Source: Sarcocystis neurona
Lineage: Eukaryota > Apicomplexa > Conoidasida > Eucoccidiorida > Sarcocystidae
Direction of reading: 5' to 3'
Assembly: GCA_000727475.1 (NCBI GenBank)
Contig: KL647299.1
Coordinates: 1,688,379 to 1,752,378 of the forward strand
Length of the DNA stretch: 64,000 nucleotides
Part shown: positions 36,601-49,400 of the stretch, piece by piece
Position numbering within the stretch: position 1 is the stretch's first letter
Layout of the letters: each line of letters opens with the position of its first letter
Made by a program: the position numbers and the translations under genes
Notes under the pieces: generated by a model
Seen by the model: only the letters and a program-made list of their open reading frames with translations
Database searches by the model: none
Told to the model about the DNA's origin: nothing

Positions 36601-38284
36601 CCCGACGCCGTCTGCAGTGCGTCTTTCGCCCTTACGTTTTGCATCGAAGTGTAGCACAGTCCAGTCTTCTCCGCACTTCGCAAAAGGTCCTACTCTTCTC
36701 AGAACGACCGTGCCTTACAGAACGCGTCCGCTATTCTTTCTTCTTGTACGAATGAGCTGTACACTCCTTGCGCGTAACTCTCCTTCTTATGCTTCCGACG
36801 AGCAACAAAACGACAAAAGGCGCTGCCCTGGATGAAGCTCCGTCTGCATTGCTTCCCGCTGCTGCTGCTGTGTCTACGTCCGGGTAGTCCTGTAGGTGCT
36901 ACAACATCCGCTAAATTAGATCCTTCCGCGTCGTCTTCTTTGCCCTGCTGTTTCTCTACGACTCTGCAAGCGCTCTACCGGTGTTGCGGTTGCTATCACT
37001 AAATAATTCCGTACTGCTACTTCAACCACTACTCCGGTCACTACACTAGTACCCCGTATGAAAGTCCCTATAGTGTAATCCCGCTGGTGTAGAACTGCCA
37101 GTGGAGTAGCCACTATTGTAGTACTCGTGGTATACTACTTCTGCTACAGTACCAGTACTGTTGAACTACTATGACTAGTAGGAGGGCTCCTAGGACTCTA
37201 CACTTACTACTACATTACTACTACAATACCATTAATACTAGTGCTTCAATACCAGTACAATCGGACGACTACGACTAGGAGGGGGACTCCTAGTATTTCT
37301 ACCATTATTACTACTACTGCTACTGCATTACTACTAGAATATCACTAATACTAGCACTCCACTAGTATGACACCACTGCTACTCCTACAGCCGTCCTATA
37401 CTACTACTACTACTACCACTCCTGCTACTACTACCCGCTCGATTACTGTTACCTCCACTCCTGCGAGGGCTAGCACTAGTACTACCCCTACTTCTTCTAC
37501 TGCTACTACTATACACTAGTTCTCCTATTGCTACAACTCCTAGTAGCAGTAGCCCTACTACTACTACTAGTAGTACAACCACTACTCCAACTGGCCCTAC
37601 TCCTGCTTCCCTTACTACCACTGTTGCCCTTCTAATTCGTACATAAGAAAAGTTTGACTGTCGCGAGAAAGAGTTGAGCTCTTCAGTACAACCCCCACTA
37701 CTTTGTCGTCAAGACGTCTGAGAGACGCAGGGTTTTTCTCCCCGATAACGCAACAGCTGACGGCAGAATGCATATACAGTTGTGCGTCTGGTTATCGCTT
37801 CGCGAGAAAACGCTTGTTCTTGTACGCGTGGCGCTCAAGAGCAGCTGCAAGCGTACATATGTATATGTGTATCCTCTCCAATATTAGAAACACAGCAGTT
37901 AGACGGGAGTCTGTGTCTGCATATGTATATGTGCACGTGTGTGGATTTGACGGCTACGCAAAATGCATCTTATGTATGCTCCTGCGGGTGGACTGGATGA
38001 ATGCCTCTGGTGCAGATACGTCACGTCAGTTACCTTGCGTGTGTGCATGTGTATGCATACTCACATTTCCACAGTCTCTCCGCAGGTGTGCTGCTGCCGC
38101 TGAAAGCCACACAACGTCGTTGTAACCAGCACCTATAAATGTGCATTCTTGTAGGAATTGTTGTACCACTTTGGGGTGTCTCTCGGCATGGCACAGGTAC
38201 TCGTGGTGGAATAACCAGCACCCATCGCTTCTGGAAAGAATGAACGCTATCGACGCACTGCTGAAATCGAAGAAACGAACGTGA
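27640..38284 (+). CDS. STE24: CAAX prenyl protease 1 (STE24, M48 zinc metalloprotease), six exons
   Basis: STE24 is a multi-span ER/nuclear-membrane zinc protease that removes the C-terminal tripeptide of prenylated CAAX proteins. Exons: 27640-28284, 29530-29655, 31765-31927, 34279-34469, 35930-36087 and 38197-38284; all are GT-AG and all phases agree, giving 456 residues (human about 475, yeast about 453). Exon 1 holds the N-terminal membrane segments and the family stretch ending EERHGFNKKT. Exon 2 has YPNVIAPLFNKFEPL, exon 3 has DGSKRSSHSTAYFYGF, and exons 3 and 4 join to give LAVLSHEMGHWKL with the zinc-binding HExxH (about His313 and His317). Exon 5 has NEYEADAFA with the third zinc ligand (about Glu392, 79 residues after the first His; 80 in human). 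Exon 6 has NNQHPSLLERMNAID, the conserved C-terminal HP-LLER motif. The ATG at 27640 is the first in frame. Introns (0.9-2.4 kb) contain CAG/CTG domains and microsatellites. No key residue is missing. Confidence 0.95.
29020..29529 (+). repeat. CTG-rich domain, 3' part of STE24 intron 1
   Basis: CTG/GCT triplets dominate the plus strand right up to the acceptor of STE24 exon 2; the final CTGTTGCAG is itself part of the repeat. Short Leu/Cys/Ala frames here are repeat artefacts because the flanking exons join cleanly without them. Confidence 0.85.
29680..30320 (+). repeat. CAG-rich domain, 5' part of STE24 intron 2
   Basis: Beginning shortly after the exon 2 donor (GTAAGT at 29656), the plus strand switches to CAG/GCA triplets for about 640 bp. 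It is complementary in kind to the CTG domain on the other side of the 126-bp exon. Confidence 0.85.
31010..31625 (+). repeat. CAG-rich domain, 3' part of STE24 intron 2
   Basis: A second CAG/GCA-rich block ends about 140 bp before the acceptor of exon 3. Frames open on either strand are Ser/Arg or Leu/Cys repeats without domain content. Confidence 0.8.
31940..32060 (+). repeat. CTG-rich block, start of STE24 intron 3
   Basis: Just beyond the exon 3 donor (GTAAGT at 31928) a CTG triplet block begins. The rest of intron 3, to 34278, is TA/GTAC microsatellite and ordinary AT-rich sequence, with one short triplicated motif at 32935-33004. Confidence 0.75.
32935..33004. repeat. Three copies of a roughly 25-bp repeat in STE24 intron 3
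   Basis: The core ATATCTGCAACTTTTCTGCA appears twice and a third copy ends in ATATCTGCAACTTTTTT, each preceded by a variant of TGGCA or TGACA. The copies are nearly identical, suggesting recent tandem duplication. Confidence 0.9.
36140..36405 (+). repeat. CTG-rich block, start of STE24 intron 5
   Basis: CTG/GCT triplets follow about 50 bp after the exon 5 donor (GTGAGG at 36088). The resulting Leu/Cys/Ala frames are not part of the protein, since exon 5 joins exon 6 at 38197 in phase. Confidence 0.75.
37016..37625. repeat. Degenerate ACT/TAC trinucleotide domain in STE24 intron 5
   Basis: About 600 bp with strong three-base periodicity made of ACT, TAC, AGT and TAG triplets, diverged by substitutions. 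Both strands look alike because TAG/CTA and AGT/ACT are mutual complements. It differs in composition from the CAG/CTG domains elsewhere in the window. Confidence 0.8.
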
Positions 38285-41200
38285 TACCTGGGAAAAGTGC
38301 GTACTTAGGAGCAAAATGTACGTGCGTTGTTTTTCTGCGGTTGAGAAGTCCACAAAGGGAAAAGGCACAACAAGAAGAATTTCTTTTTTAATGAGCCGCC
38401 AAATCTTCATGGTAGGGTTGCCGGTTATCGGGTTCAGACTGAGCTTTCCCGATTGTCCGCATTGACGGCGAGGTTTAGCAGGCGCAAGGACGCTGAGTAC
38501 TAAAAGGGCGCAATTCGTGCGCGTAGCCCGGCGACTTCGTCAGCTGCGAGTTTTCGTTGTATGCAAAGAATGTAGTCTAGAAGGCTCTTTCTGGCGTGCA
38601 TACACCGCAGCGAAAATGCACTGTTTTTAGCGTCCACCACAGTTTTGAAGAAATTGCTCGCCATAGATTAAATGGCAAGACTTACAGGATATGGAAAAGA
38701 AGGGTTCCGAAGAAGGCGGCCTGCCAAAGGCGCGTGCCTGCATCCCAAAAGTTTGACTTACGAATTCCGCAAATTTCGTCAACAAAAAAAAATTCTCTTT
38801 ATCCGTGTACCCAAATGTAAGAATGCGTTACAGTGCGAGATCAGGGTGCGTACGACTGCAGTCTTGGCAGTGATCATTGCGGCGAGGTAGAACCGTAGGA
38901 GCGCCAGATCTATGCGTCCCAGTGGAAAAGCACTACTTCACGAAGGGTCCGGTGTCTGCGTATGTGACTCGTGCATCGTGGTGTACATGTTTTCTGAGCT
39001 TCCTTCCGCGGAGAATATTTCTTGTATTTTTCGCTGTATCTTGAAGTGAAGGGGCAGTCTGATTGTCATAATCAGCGACGGCATCCTGTAGAAACATTTC
39101 GTCCCCTGTGACGGGCACAACGCACCAAACCGCTGTTACATTGCAGCAGGTTTTCGACTCCGTTCGCAGGGCGCGAGAACGGGGGCAAAAATTTCCGTGC
39201 ACGATCCCCCAGTGTACGGGTAGATGACCGGGGCCTATGCACATGTAATCTGGGTATCCTGTGCTGTGAACGTCTATGTATGATGCCTATACAGTTGCGT
39301 ATGACAACATACATAAGCCTTTGTGCTGAGGACTTACACAACGGCGGACTAGAGAAACTACGTCAAAACTGGAGCACATGCTTTCAGGGGCTCATACGCT
39401 TGTAGACGGTAAGAGTAAACTCGGTGAGTAATCCGCAAGCTACAGCACATTGTCTGCACAGATTGCCACGCATGAGGAAACAGTTTGCGGCAGCTGTTTA
39501 CACGTGTAGATGCACAGATCTGTGTCTGCAATACGAAACTTTTCTTACATCAGTTCCCCGGTGGACAAGAACGTTTAGAGAGGGACACTAGTAGGTGCTC
39601 AACGAAAAAGTCAACACAGTGTTTCTATTCAGATCACACAGAGATACGGGAAACATGCTTGCAAGGAAAGGGTCGCTAAGTGAGCGCCGTTTGACCCACG
39701 GCCGTCCCCCCCGTACCTCCCCGTCCGCGAGCGCCTGACCCACGTCGAGAAAAGACGGACGCAAATGCATACTCCAGCTACGCGGATAACGCCTCCGACA
39801 CTTGAATAAATAAGGAAAACTTCGAATTAGATTCTCCACGATGCGTGGACACGCATCGACAGCGCGCCTCACTGAGAATCAGAGATACTAATACAGTAGT
39901 AGATACCCAAGCGCTCACGTTCTGCAGTGTGCTTTCTTGCGGTCACTGAATAGCGACGTACGCGTTAGAATGAACGAAAGTACGCACAGGGGAGAAACTC
40001 CACAGCCCGTCGCCTATCTGTGCGTACCGTAAGTGGGCAGCTACCGTTCACACGTCTACCAGAAGCTGAGCTGGGCCATTGGAATTACAAGTATGTGTGA
40101 ACACATTTGCTTAGACTCTGCTGAGCCAGAACACGTGTAACTCCCGCGGCGAGCAAGGTTCAAAATACATGTACACACATGTACAGGAACCTGTGTAGTT
40201 GTGTGTACGTACCAAGGGCACACACACGCGCACACATGAGTGGACAATGATATATACCTTTGACGTGTGTGCAAGGAAGTAATGTGTGCAACAGAAGAAA
40301 CTGTGAATGAATCGGTTCTGCCCGAACACACTTCAAAACACATCAACTGGCTTCTGTGGTTTCGGCCTAAATGTAAGCATACGTATTACCTCGCGCACGT
40401 GTCATATTTGGCAAACTTCAACTTACATTTTGACACCAAAGCCTACGAGTCTATATTGCTTTTTCAACCTCACGCGGTTCCCTACGTAGGAAGTGTGGTG
40501 ACCATCTGTAGCTCTCTGTCAGTGCTGTACCTATTACCCGTGCCAGCGCCTGCATACCCATGAATGCGGCTGTCCGTTACTCTGTAGTCCAGTCAGGAAA
40601 GAAATCTTCTCAGGCTCCTCGCCTAGTCAAATACGTATAAGTTGATTCGCATACATCTGCGTGTACATCTATATAGCATGAGTGTATTATCGTACGGTGT
40701 TTTCCAGTTGCACCGCTTCGCACTCCGGTGTGGCTGCTTCAACCTACTTATGTTGTACACCTGATCTGTACGTTTGTGCCCACAGAAGACACGAAGGAGG
40801 GTTGGTTCGAGTATAGTACGGATGTCGTGGTATTTTCGAAGCTTTGGAGAATATTGCACCTTTCCCGTATTCCAGTTGACAGCAAGACTAAAATACGGTG
40901 AAAAATCGTGAATAAAGTCCACACAGGGGGGCCGTACACGAATGTCACGGACGAAGTAGACCCACGCGCCCGCTCACCAGGGGCATTGCTGCTGTCTTCC
41001 CAAAGCTCCAATATTCTATCAGTCAAAAGTTGACCACAGAGTTCCTGCACGCACTGCGTACAGGGTCGTATGCACAACAGTGGAAGTCGCAAGCCGTGGA
41101 CAGAAACAAGCAGTTACTTTCACCCTCGAAAAAAAACCCCCAGAATTTCTCCTGCTTGCACCTACACGGGTGTAATGAGTCACTACTTGGGAAGTAAACG

Positions 41201-43460
41201 TGCACACGCATACCAGGTATACATACAGACATGTACCATGTTAGTCTGCTCTGACAGATTCTTGTCGTGGATACTTTGTTGTATCCACACACGCGTATTA
41301 AAAATTCACGTGTGTCTGCGAGGTGCAGAAAGACTGTCCATCGAAGTATAACCGCTGCCGCCGCAACTGGAACCATGTTGTTACAGTTAAATCTCTTCGA
41401 CGCTACTAAGACGCTGTCAAGTACCCCTACGTCCACATCTTTGCAGGCTTCCTCCCGAAGCCGTCATTTTCTCTACAAATGGAGACAACATTTCCTTTGT
41501 TGGTGTGCTCCAGTAGGCCCTTTATACCCTTCGTTACTACACCGTACAAGCCGCCGACTCAGTTTTGGCTCTGCGGTCTCAAACGGAGGGGCACTTGTAC
41601 ACGAGATGTCTCCCTATTGTAGTTGAAGGTTTCTCGAATACCAACACATACGTCTGTAGAATTGCAGACGCCGCTGTCTACAACTGGAAATCTTGGTCCT
41701 GCTGCGTACATGGACAGCACTTGTACAGGTGAATGTACAGGCTGCTGCACGCGCTGCATGCACCCTAAGTCTGTTTTTCTCGCTTATATAGCCTTCTCGC
41801 CCTTCTGCCAGTACGTGCATTCTGAAGGTCCCGTACACATGCTCTAGGTGGCTGTATATACAGCAGGTCCCAACGCGTCTCTTTACGTACAGGAGACGTC
41901 CGCATCAAACTTCGTTTCGAGTATCCGTTGAGACATAGTTATCAGTCAATAATATGGCGACTTCACCCTGGAGCACACCTTCATATACGCTGCGACCGTG
42001 TGCCCCCACATGCATGTACACGTCAAAGTCCGGTGCAGTGGCAGCACACACACTCTTACGCAGTTCTGTTGTCAGTGCCTACCACTTGACCTGATGTCAA
42101 GGGTACAGGATTTTTCCACGTAAGCAGAACTATGATTTGCACACACGAACAGAACTTCGTGCAGACACAAAGCTTCAAATTGCGTGTGCCTCTCTGCATC
42201 TACACGCGCACACTCACACCCTGTCTGCACGTATGCGAACCAGGGACAGAACATTTCGGAAAGAACAAACCACAACGATGAGCCGAGACAATGGGCTTCT
42301 CAGCAGTACAACCTACAGACCTATGTGTGTATCAAGATTCAGTAAGATACACAAATACACGTACACAACTTGAACGAAGCATATATATATGTATACACAT
42401 GTATATACGTGTATATATATATGTATATATATATAGATAGATAGGTATGTATATATATATATATTCGTATACACAAGAAGGCGCGCCCTGACGTAAAATA
42501 TCTGTGTACGCGTTCGTATGCATATGTAGGTGCTTTTTCAAAAGTACCCACACGCCGGACCTACTCCATCTCCCAAGCTACATTTCTCCGTATACGGCAA
42601 TTCTAGCTACACCTTGCATACGTACGCGTGTAGCGTGTAGATATGTTTTCTGCTTTCGGTGCACGCCACAAAGTTCTCCCCCTGTTGCGAGTCTTCTGGA
42701 ACAGCTGATCTTCTTCCTTCCTTTCCGTACCGTCTTCAAATTTTGCGCTAATCCATAGTGTGTTACCAGGTTGGTGTGAGGAGGGGAACGCTGGGGGTGA
42801 TGCGACAATGTATTGGTGTGTCTCTGCTCTTGTAGTATATAGACTGCGGTACCTTTCTCCCAATCTCGTGGTACCGGCTTGTGGAAAGCTTGTCTGTGTA
42901 GAAATATAAACGCGTACGCGTGCGTAGATTCACGCTTACGAAAAAGTACACATTAAGAGTGAATATCGGGTCTTGCACTGCTCCGTCCTCCACGCGTCTG
43001 TGCTGTAAAGCGACCGCGTATCTTGAAACAACCTTTCCCACTATCCCATACCATTCTACTGGTGACGATATCAGCATGAGGCCAACTTCTCTGCATCTCC
43101 ACAAGCGACCGAAAACTAAACAACTCCTCATTAGCCGAAGAAATACACTACCCGCCACCCCTTCGCTCTAATTCTCGTTCAACAGCTGTGTTCTACACAG
43201 TCAGATTTACGGCTGAAGAGGTCTCTGCGTGAACGCACGTTTGTTTTTTCATCCCGCTTTTTGAAACAGTCTCCCCGTTAGACAGAACTTATTATCGATT
43301 GAACCGCAAGAACGCCTTTTTGGCAATTAGGCTTCCACGTGCTCAATCCGGAGAGTTGTCGGAAACGTTCCGGTAACTCAATTTTACCGATAGGTACAAC
43401 CCCGTAGCAGAACCGTCACCCTTCCTCAACTGGAAGAGGGTAAAGATTCAGCTCTCCGGC
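38285..43460. other. Spacer between the convergent STE24 and membrane-protein genes
   Basis: No convincing gene. Frames are short, lack ATG starts or known motifs, and many overlap microsatellites, notably the TA/GTAT array at about 42380-42466. A short protein-like minus-strand piece near 39680-39810 sits between an acceptor-like and a donor-like site, but nothing connects to it. The 3' untranslated regions of both neighbouring genes must lie here. Confidence 0.5.
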
Positions 43461-46400
43461 TCATGCTGCCCTGCGGAGCGGGCAACGATGCACTTGTACG
43501 CAGAGAGCTCGTCTTTGAGGGAGACGAGAAAAGCCGCTGAGAGAGTCGTTTCGTGGGAAGCCCCTCAGCACGGCTTCCCCGGCCAGCGGTATCCCCATGT
43601 TGCAACGACGGTTGCCTTCACAAACAACAGGAGGTTCAACAGAGACGACAGATCTACGCATTAAGTGAAGGAAAACTACGCGAGAGGTATATTGGTTGGT
43701 CTCTAAATCGAGCGCGAAGTCGATCCCGGAATACGTAACTTCTTGGGACACGTCGATGTGTCTGTAGTGTAAACTGACGACGGGCAAATTTTGCGCACAC
43801 ATCGCGTGTCACGGATAAGTGCACGCACAAACAAATAGGTGTATACATATATGTAAATACATGTAGTTTCAAATCTGCGTGCAATGAAACGCAGAATAAT
43901 GGTTCTTAGCTACTTTGGCAGCACCTCAAGAAAGTCAATGAAGACGCGAAAAGCGAACCCGTGGCACAGGCAGTCCTACTACGACCACTACAGTAAAAGC
44001 AAAACCACATCGCCCACTTCTACAAGCGGTAAACTTTAAGTACGGAATGCACAAATGCCTAACGAAGTACACTTGTATATACGTGTAGATATGTGTATAC
44101 AGCGACGTTGTGACACATGTGTATACGTGTGAAACCACGAGCATATGTACGTGCACACAGGTGCCCACTTACTCGGCACAATGGCAAATATGTATGAGAG
44201 TGCTACGTTTTGGTATCTTCTACGTGATGGGGTGCAGTCTAAAAGCAGACGAATACACGCACTTATGAGTACACACTCACGGTGCGTGTACAGTGGTGTA
44301 CAGCGCAAGCAACGCAAGTGCAACAATGACTGACAAGCTTGTGGTATCCCCCTGTAGACCTGTGAGGACTCTACCAGCCCGAATGCACGAGGAAATTTTG
44401 CACGTGCGTGTCTCTCCTCCTTCGTACCTCGACTCAATACCGTAGCGGATGTATCGCGTGTTCATCTTTAAATCTCTGAAAATCGGCGCGAATCCGAGCA
44501 CAATGCCAAGAAGAAGGCCGACGATGCAACCAACTGCAGACAAACGATAAAGCAGCACATGAAACATATATTTACGCATACACACATATTCTTTGCAGTA
44601 TTATATCAAACACGAATTCGAAAGCCACTATAAGAAGATCCAAGGTGCAAAGATTCACTCCCCCTCTTCTTTTCTGGTCCCCTTTCTCTGTATATATTCC
44701 TCTGAAAGTGTAGATGAGGCATGCATGCTTGAGACACACATGCATTGTGAGACATCCCCGTACAATACGTGGAATGCAAGTAGACAAACAAACGAGGCAC
44801 AAATACCTCTAAACGTTCCCGTAAGATGCCAGTGGCAAAGGGTAGTAGGATGTTATGGTATACGCATGCGTAGATTCACACATGTATACGCAAAAATAAC
44901 TAGTGTAAGTTAGTAAGGAGGCGACGCGGTACATTACTTGTCACGAATCTGTAGATGTTGTAAATGGAGACACATGCTCCTACTTTAGCTTTTGCATGGG
45001 GAGACATATACATATATGCTACTGAAAAGAAGGCGGAACTGTAGTGGAGTGTGTTGTTAAATGTTCCCGCCAAAGGCTTGTTCGTACGTGCTGTGCTCTC
45101 GTGTTCATTGGCTAGCGTGTTATATGTATAAATATATGTATATCTGGTGTATACATCTCTACATGTATTTGCACGTACGTCTGCACACGGATGTGTCCAA
45201 ATGACTTGGTGCGTACATTTTCACAGTGATGGAGATATGGGAAGATGTATATACAACAAGCGGAAGACGTCAAAGTGTCTTGCCTAGGTACTACCGCGGT
45301 TGAGGATGAGGCTCACTACAACACTCAAAAAATGACACAAAAGAACAGATACAAGCGTTCATACGCAAGTGCACGCACAGAACGAAACGATTACTCCTCT
45401 CTCGTTGTTCTCCATCGAAAGGGCGCTTTTAGCAATAAAACCCGAAGCTGCAATGTTGACCTCTTTCCTTTAGGAATGAAAAAGAGCCCGCTGCGTTACT
45501 ACAAGACAAACTTGTATGTGTACACGTCTTTTCTCAAAATATGTGCAACTTGAAGCGTCAGATTGAAAGCTAGTGTTTCTGTTAAGTTGCCGGTGACAAG
45601 AGTTGTAAAGCCGGAGCCTACCTAAGCAGCTCAGTTCCTCAGCAACATGACGCAGCCACACAGTATACACGCAGAGATACGTGCGGACATAAACAGATAG
45701 ATGTATATGCATACGTAGGTGTCGTCCACTTACGGGTGATAGGCAGAGCCTCTGCACTAGCTAATCCTCCTATACATCCGCCAGTAATGACCCCTCCTAG
45801 CGCTCCTACCCCTGCGCCTCTCTTCCCCAGCAACACCAAAGCAGCAAAAAAGGACATCAGGCCGCCTCCAAAATAAAGGGCTCCTGGCCAGCAACGGCGT
45901 ACCAGTCCTCCGGTCAACCCACCGATCGTGAAACCTGATAAACTCATACGCATATCAAAGAACTATGCGCGTCCAGTCACACAGTGGAGGAAGAAAAGGT
46001 TTTAGGTCTCCGTGTGTACAAGTGCAACCTTAAACTTTGCGAAACGACGGGGGAAAGAAAACTTGTCGTGCCCTTCCGAAAGTGAGTTCTGTTTCAACTT
46101 GCATTCAAAATAGCAAGCACACTCTCAACCATGCGTAGAGGCGCCGCGGTCCTCAGAAGTGAGGCACGTATGCACACGTGGACTCAAGAGGATGAAAAAT
46201 CTTCCCTACTCAAGTGTCAGTCGATCCACAATCCTTCCTTTTTCCCTCTCTGTCTTTCTTTATAAATACACACAATTTAATTATACATACTTACACGTAT
46301 CACAGCAGAGCACGTTCTCTATACAGGAAAGCACACGTGCACCCATACTTAACGACAACCGTATGCACGGACGTAGAAGGTTTCCGAACAGGTAGGCATT

Positions 46401-49400
46401 GCTAAGCCCGGGCACACACCGATATCTGCACAGACGCATGCACTCGTGTGCGTAGGTTATACCTACGTACCTGTATGCGCATGTGGAAAGTAAAAAATTT
46501 GCGGTGCATACGTACGTCACTACGGGCAATCTAGTATACACAAAGTCAGCAGCGTACGTGGAGAACTTAGGCGTGAACGTGTCAAACGTTATGTACGCCG
46601 AAATATACAAACCTACGTATATGTATTTATATTGTCAAAACGTAGAGTCATTCAGGGTGTACGCACTGTACAGATTTGAACTAATGAAGAAGTCCGACTC
46701 GTGTAGCGCCTTCTCCGGTATACACGTTGGCCGAAGTGTGGTTTTCGTGTCTTTATTCACTTGCAGAGTATCAGATGCATCCAACAACACCTGCAGACCC
46801 GCACTGCATACCCGTACGCCCACACGGAATTGCTCATAAATGAAAAGCCCCTTTCTCTTATTGAGATACTATTCTACGCATTTGCAAGAGGAATTAACAT
46901 CTGCTCGGGCAACCGCGCCCACGTATACGCGCGACGTGCGCAGCTCTACTTGTGACATAAAGTCACAGACACGTGCACTGAAGAAATGTAGACGTTCGCA
47001 CAAACACTTTTATAATTCATAGTATATATGCACCGTGTACACGTATGCGTACTTGCGTGTGTACGGGCGATACGTGGGCAGCGCTACAAAGTTTCAAACA
47101 CCATGCCATTGAGGGCATACAACGCTTCGATATATGGATGCGTGATGCGAGTGAACGGCACAAGATTGCAGGCTGTACACGCAGACGAGCATGGTAGTGT
47201 GCACGATGTTACACACGGGTGTACGTATATATACACATATATATGGTCACACATCGGGCATGCCCATCAAAGAAATACAACACTCTGTAGCGACAGCACG
47301 AAGCACACGTAGAAAAGAAAGAAGGGGTCCCAAGTGTGCAACTGCGACGTGTACATGTTACGTGTGTGACGCACATTAGAAATATCAGCATATATACCCA
47401 AACGCAACTTAGAACCGAAGCGGCGAGCCGGAGTTTGGCCGTTTATTCAAAACAACGCACTGCGGTGGCCGCAGCGGATGTTGACGCAGGGTGATTGGTG
47501 GGAGAGGGGACAGACGTGGACTGTCTATACTTCTCCATGTGCGAAAAAAAGATCTTACCTAGCACCGCCGCACCGATAATGGCGTTGGCACCTCCTCTAA
47601 AGAATGCCATCGAGAAGAGTCCCTGAAAAGCAGCACAGCCCACAATAAACGATTATGCAAGGGGTGCAAATACACACAGGCGAGAAATCGAGGGCGCACG
47701 AAAGTCAGGCGTGTCTACCACTGGAGAAAAAGGAAGTTCACTGTACAGAAATATTTAGCCGGTGACCCCTACATATTGCATACACGTGGTAACGACACAC
47801 ATGCTGCGCGGCAGCCTGTAGGGCGCCCTATGTCGTACGCCTCTTACAAGGTAAATACTCCTTTAACGTAATGCACATTATTTTATCGAAAGCATGTTAA
47901 CAAGTAATTCGTAATGTTTACCTGTGCAGTTCGTACCTGTACTTACGTATACCGTATGATGCTTATCTACAAGAACCGGATCTCTGTGTACGTCACTCCA
48001 TATCTCTGTACGGTATCCGTGCAGAATGTATTGCATGTATTGATTTGTAAAGCGTCCTCAGCAGTCCAAACACAGTAGAACACGTCTTTTTTATCGGTAG
48101 AATATGCGTGATGTTTTTTGTCCATATATATATGTGTGTATATACATATGCACACAGGGGTACACAGATCGATATATATATATGTATACATACATACATA
48201 TTTTTATTCTTTTTCAGTATGTGAATAGACGACGTGTAAAAAACAGGAGGAAGAGAAGAAACTAGGTGCGTGCGTGCGGCCCCCTGCCAGTTGTCCAGGA
48301 ACCTTCGCGAATGCCAGCAGCTCGTTATTCTTACGAAATATTTACAGACCACCTGCGTTTGGCGTCTGGATACATGTTTGCGTACTCGTGTATGTACATC
48401 TACGTGTGAGCACAGGTTGTATAATCGTAGACACACACGTGGGTGTGCGTAACACATAGTTTTCAAACTTCTTCATTTTGTACGTGTATACGCAAGCACA
48501 CAAAGACGTGCGTGTTCTACGGCTTGCCAAACCTCTTCTATGCAGTACGTACGTAGCACCTGCAGATGGACGGAGGACGTATCTGTTAACATCGTTGGCT
48601 GTAATGGTGGTGTTGCAGCAGCTGCCCGATCAATGCTTGTGATTCAATACGTAACTCATCATGTTCTTATTCGTTTAGATACTTAATGAATATACGGCTT
48701 ATACTTGCAGAGCAACTCGTAGGAACGTAGCCTCCACACAAGCACTCCAGCGGCGCAAAAAGCATGACACAGCTGCCCATGTAAAAAGCTACAGTCGGCA
48801 ACAGCAGCCTTAAAAACTACTTCCGTATTGATAGAGGCAGAGCACGCATTTCGGTTGGCCTTTGTCTGCACTCACAGGCGTTCGCGAAATCCGTCCAAGT
48901 TCAGCATTTGTATAACTTTCATCCATTACAGTATAGATCATCAGCAGTCACGCACACGAATACACACAGGTATACCTGTCCTACCTACCAGCTGACCCGC
49001 TTACAATGTCAACGTGTACGCATACGTCCGCCGGGGCCTTTCTTTTGTAATTTGAAGCATGAGCTCGTGAAGTCTGTACGTGCATCCTACTTTGAAATTG
49101 TGAAAACTTTTGACGACCGAAAGGCTCCATAGTCACCCACAAGCTACTTCGGGACCAACGAAGAAAAAACGCTGCAGGTAATGAGGCTCACCTTCGAGAA
49201 TAGTCTGCTCATCAACAGCGTCGCAATAACAACAGACAAGAAGCAGATAAACAAAGAGGTAAACCCTCCCAGTATCAGCGCGACGCAGTCGCACGCCTCC
49301 AAACACGTCGGTTGCTGTAAAAAACGCACCGCATTCGCAGCACAGGACACTACGTATATATATATATATCCAGGTAAGTCTCTTGCATATGAACAACAAG

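Noticed and set aside
43906..43987. Alternative last exon for the seven-exon membrane protein gene (27 codons after an ACTGTAG acceptor)
   Set aside because: It is in phase, but the next acceptor (43761) opens a 100-codon, better protein-like exon; the short one is kept only as a fallback.
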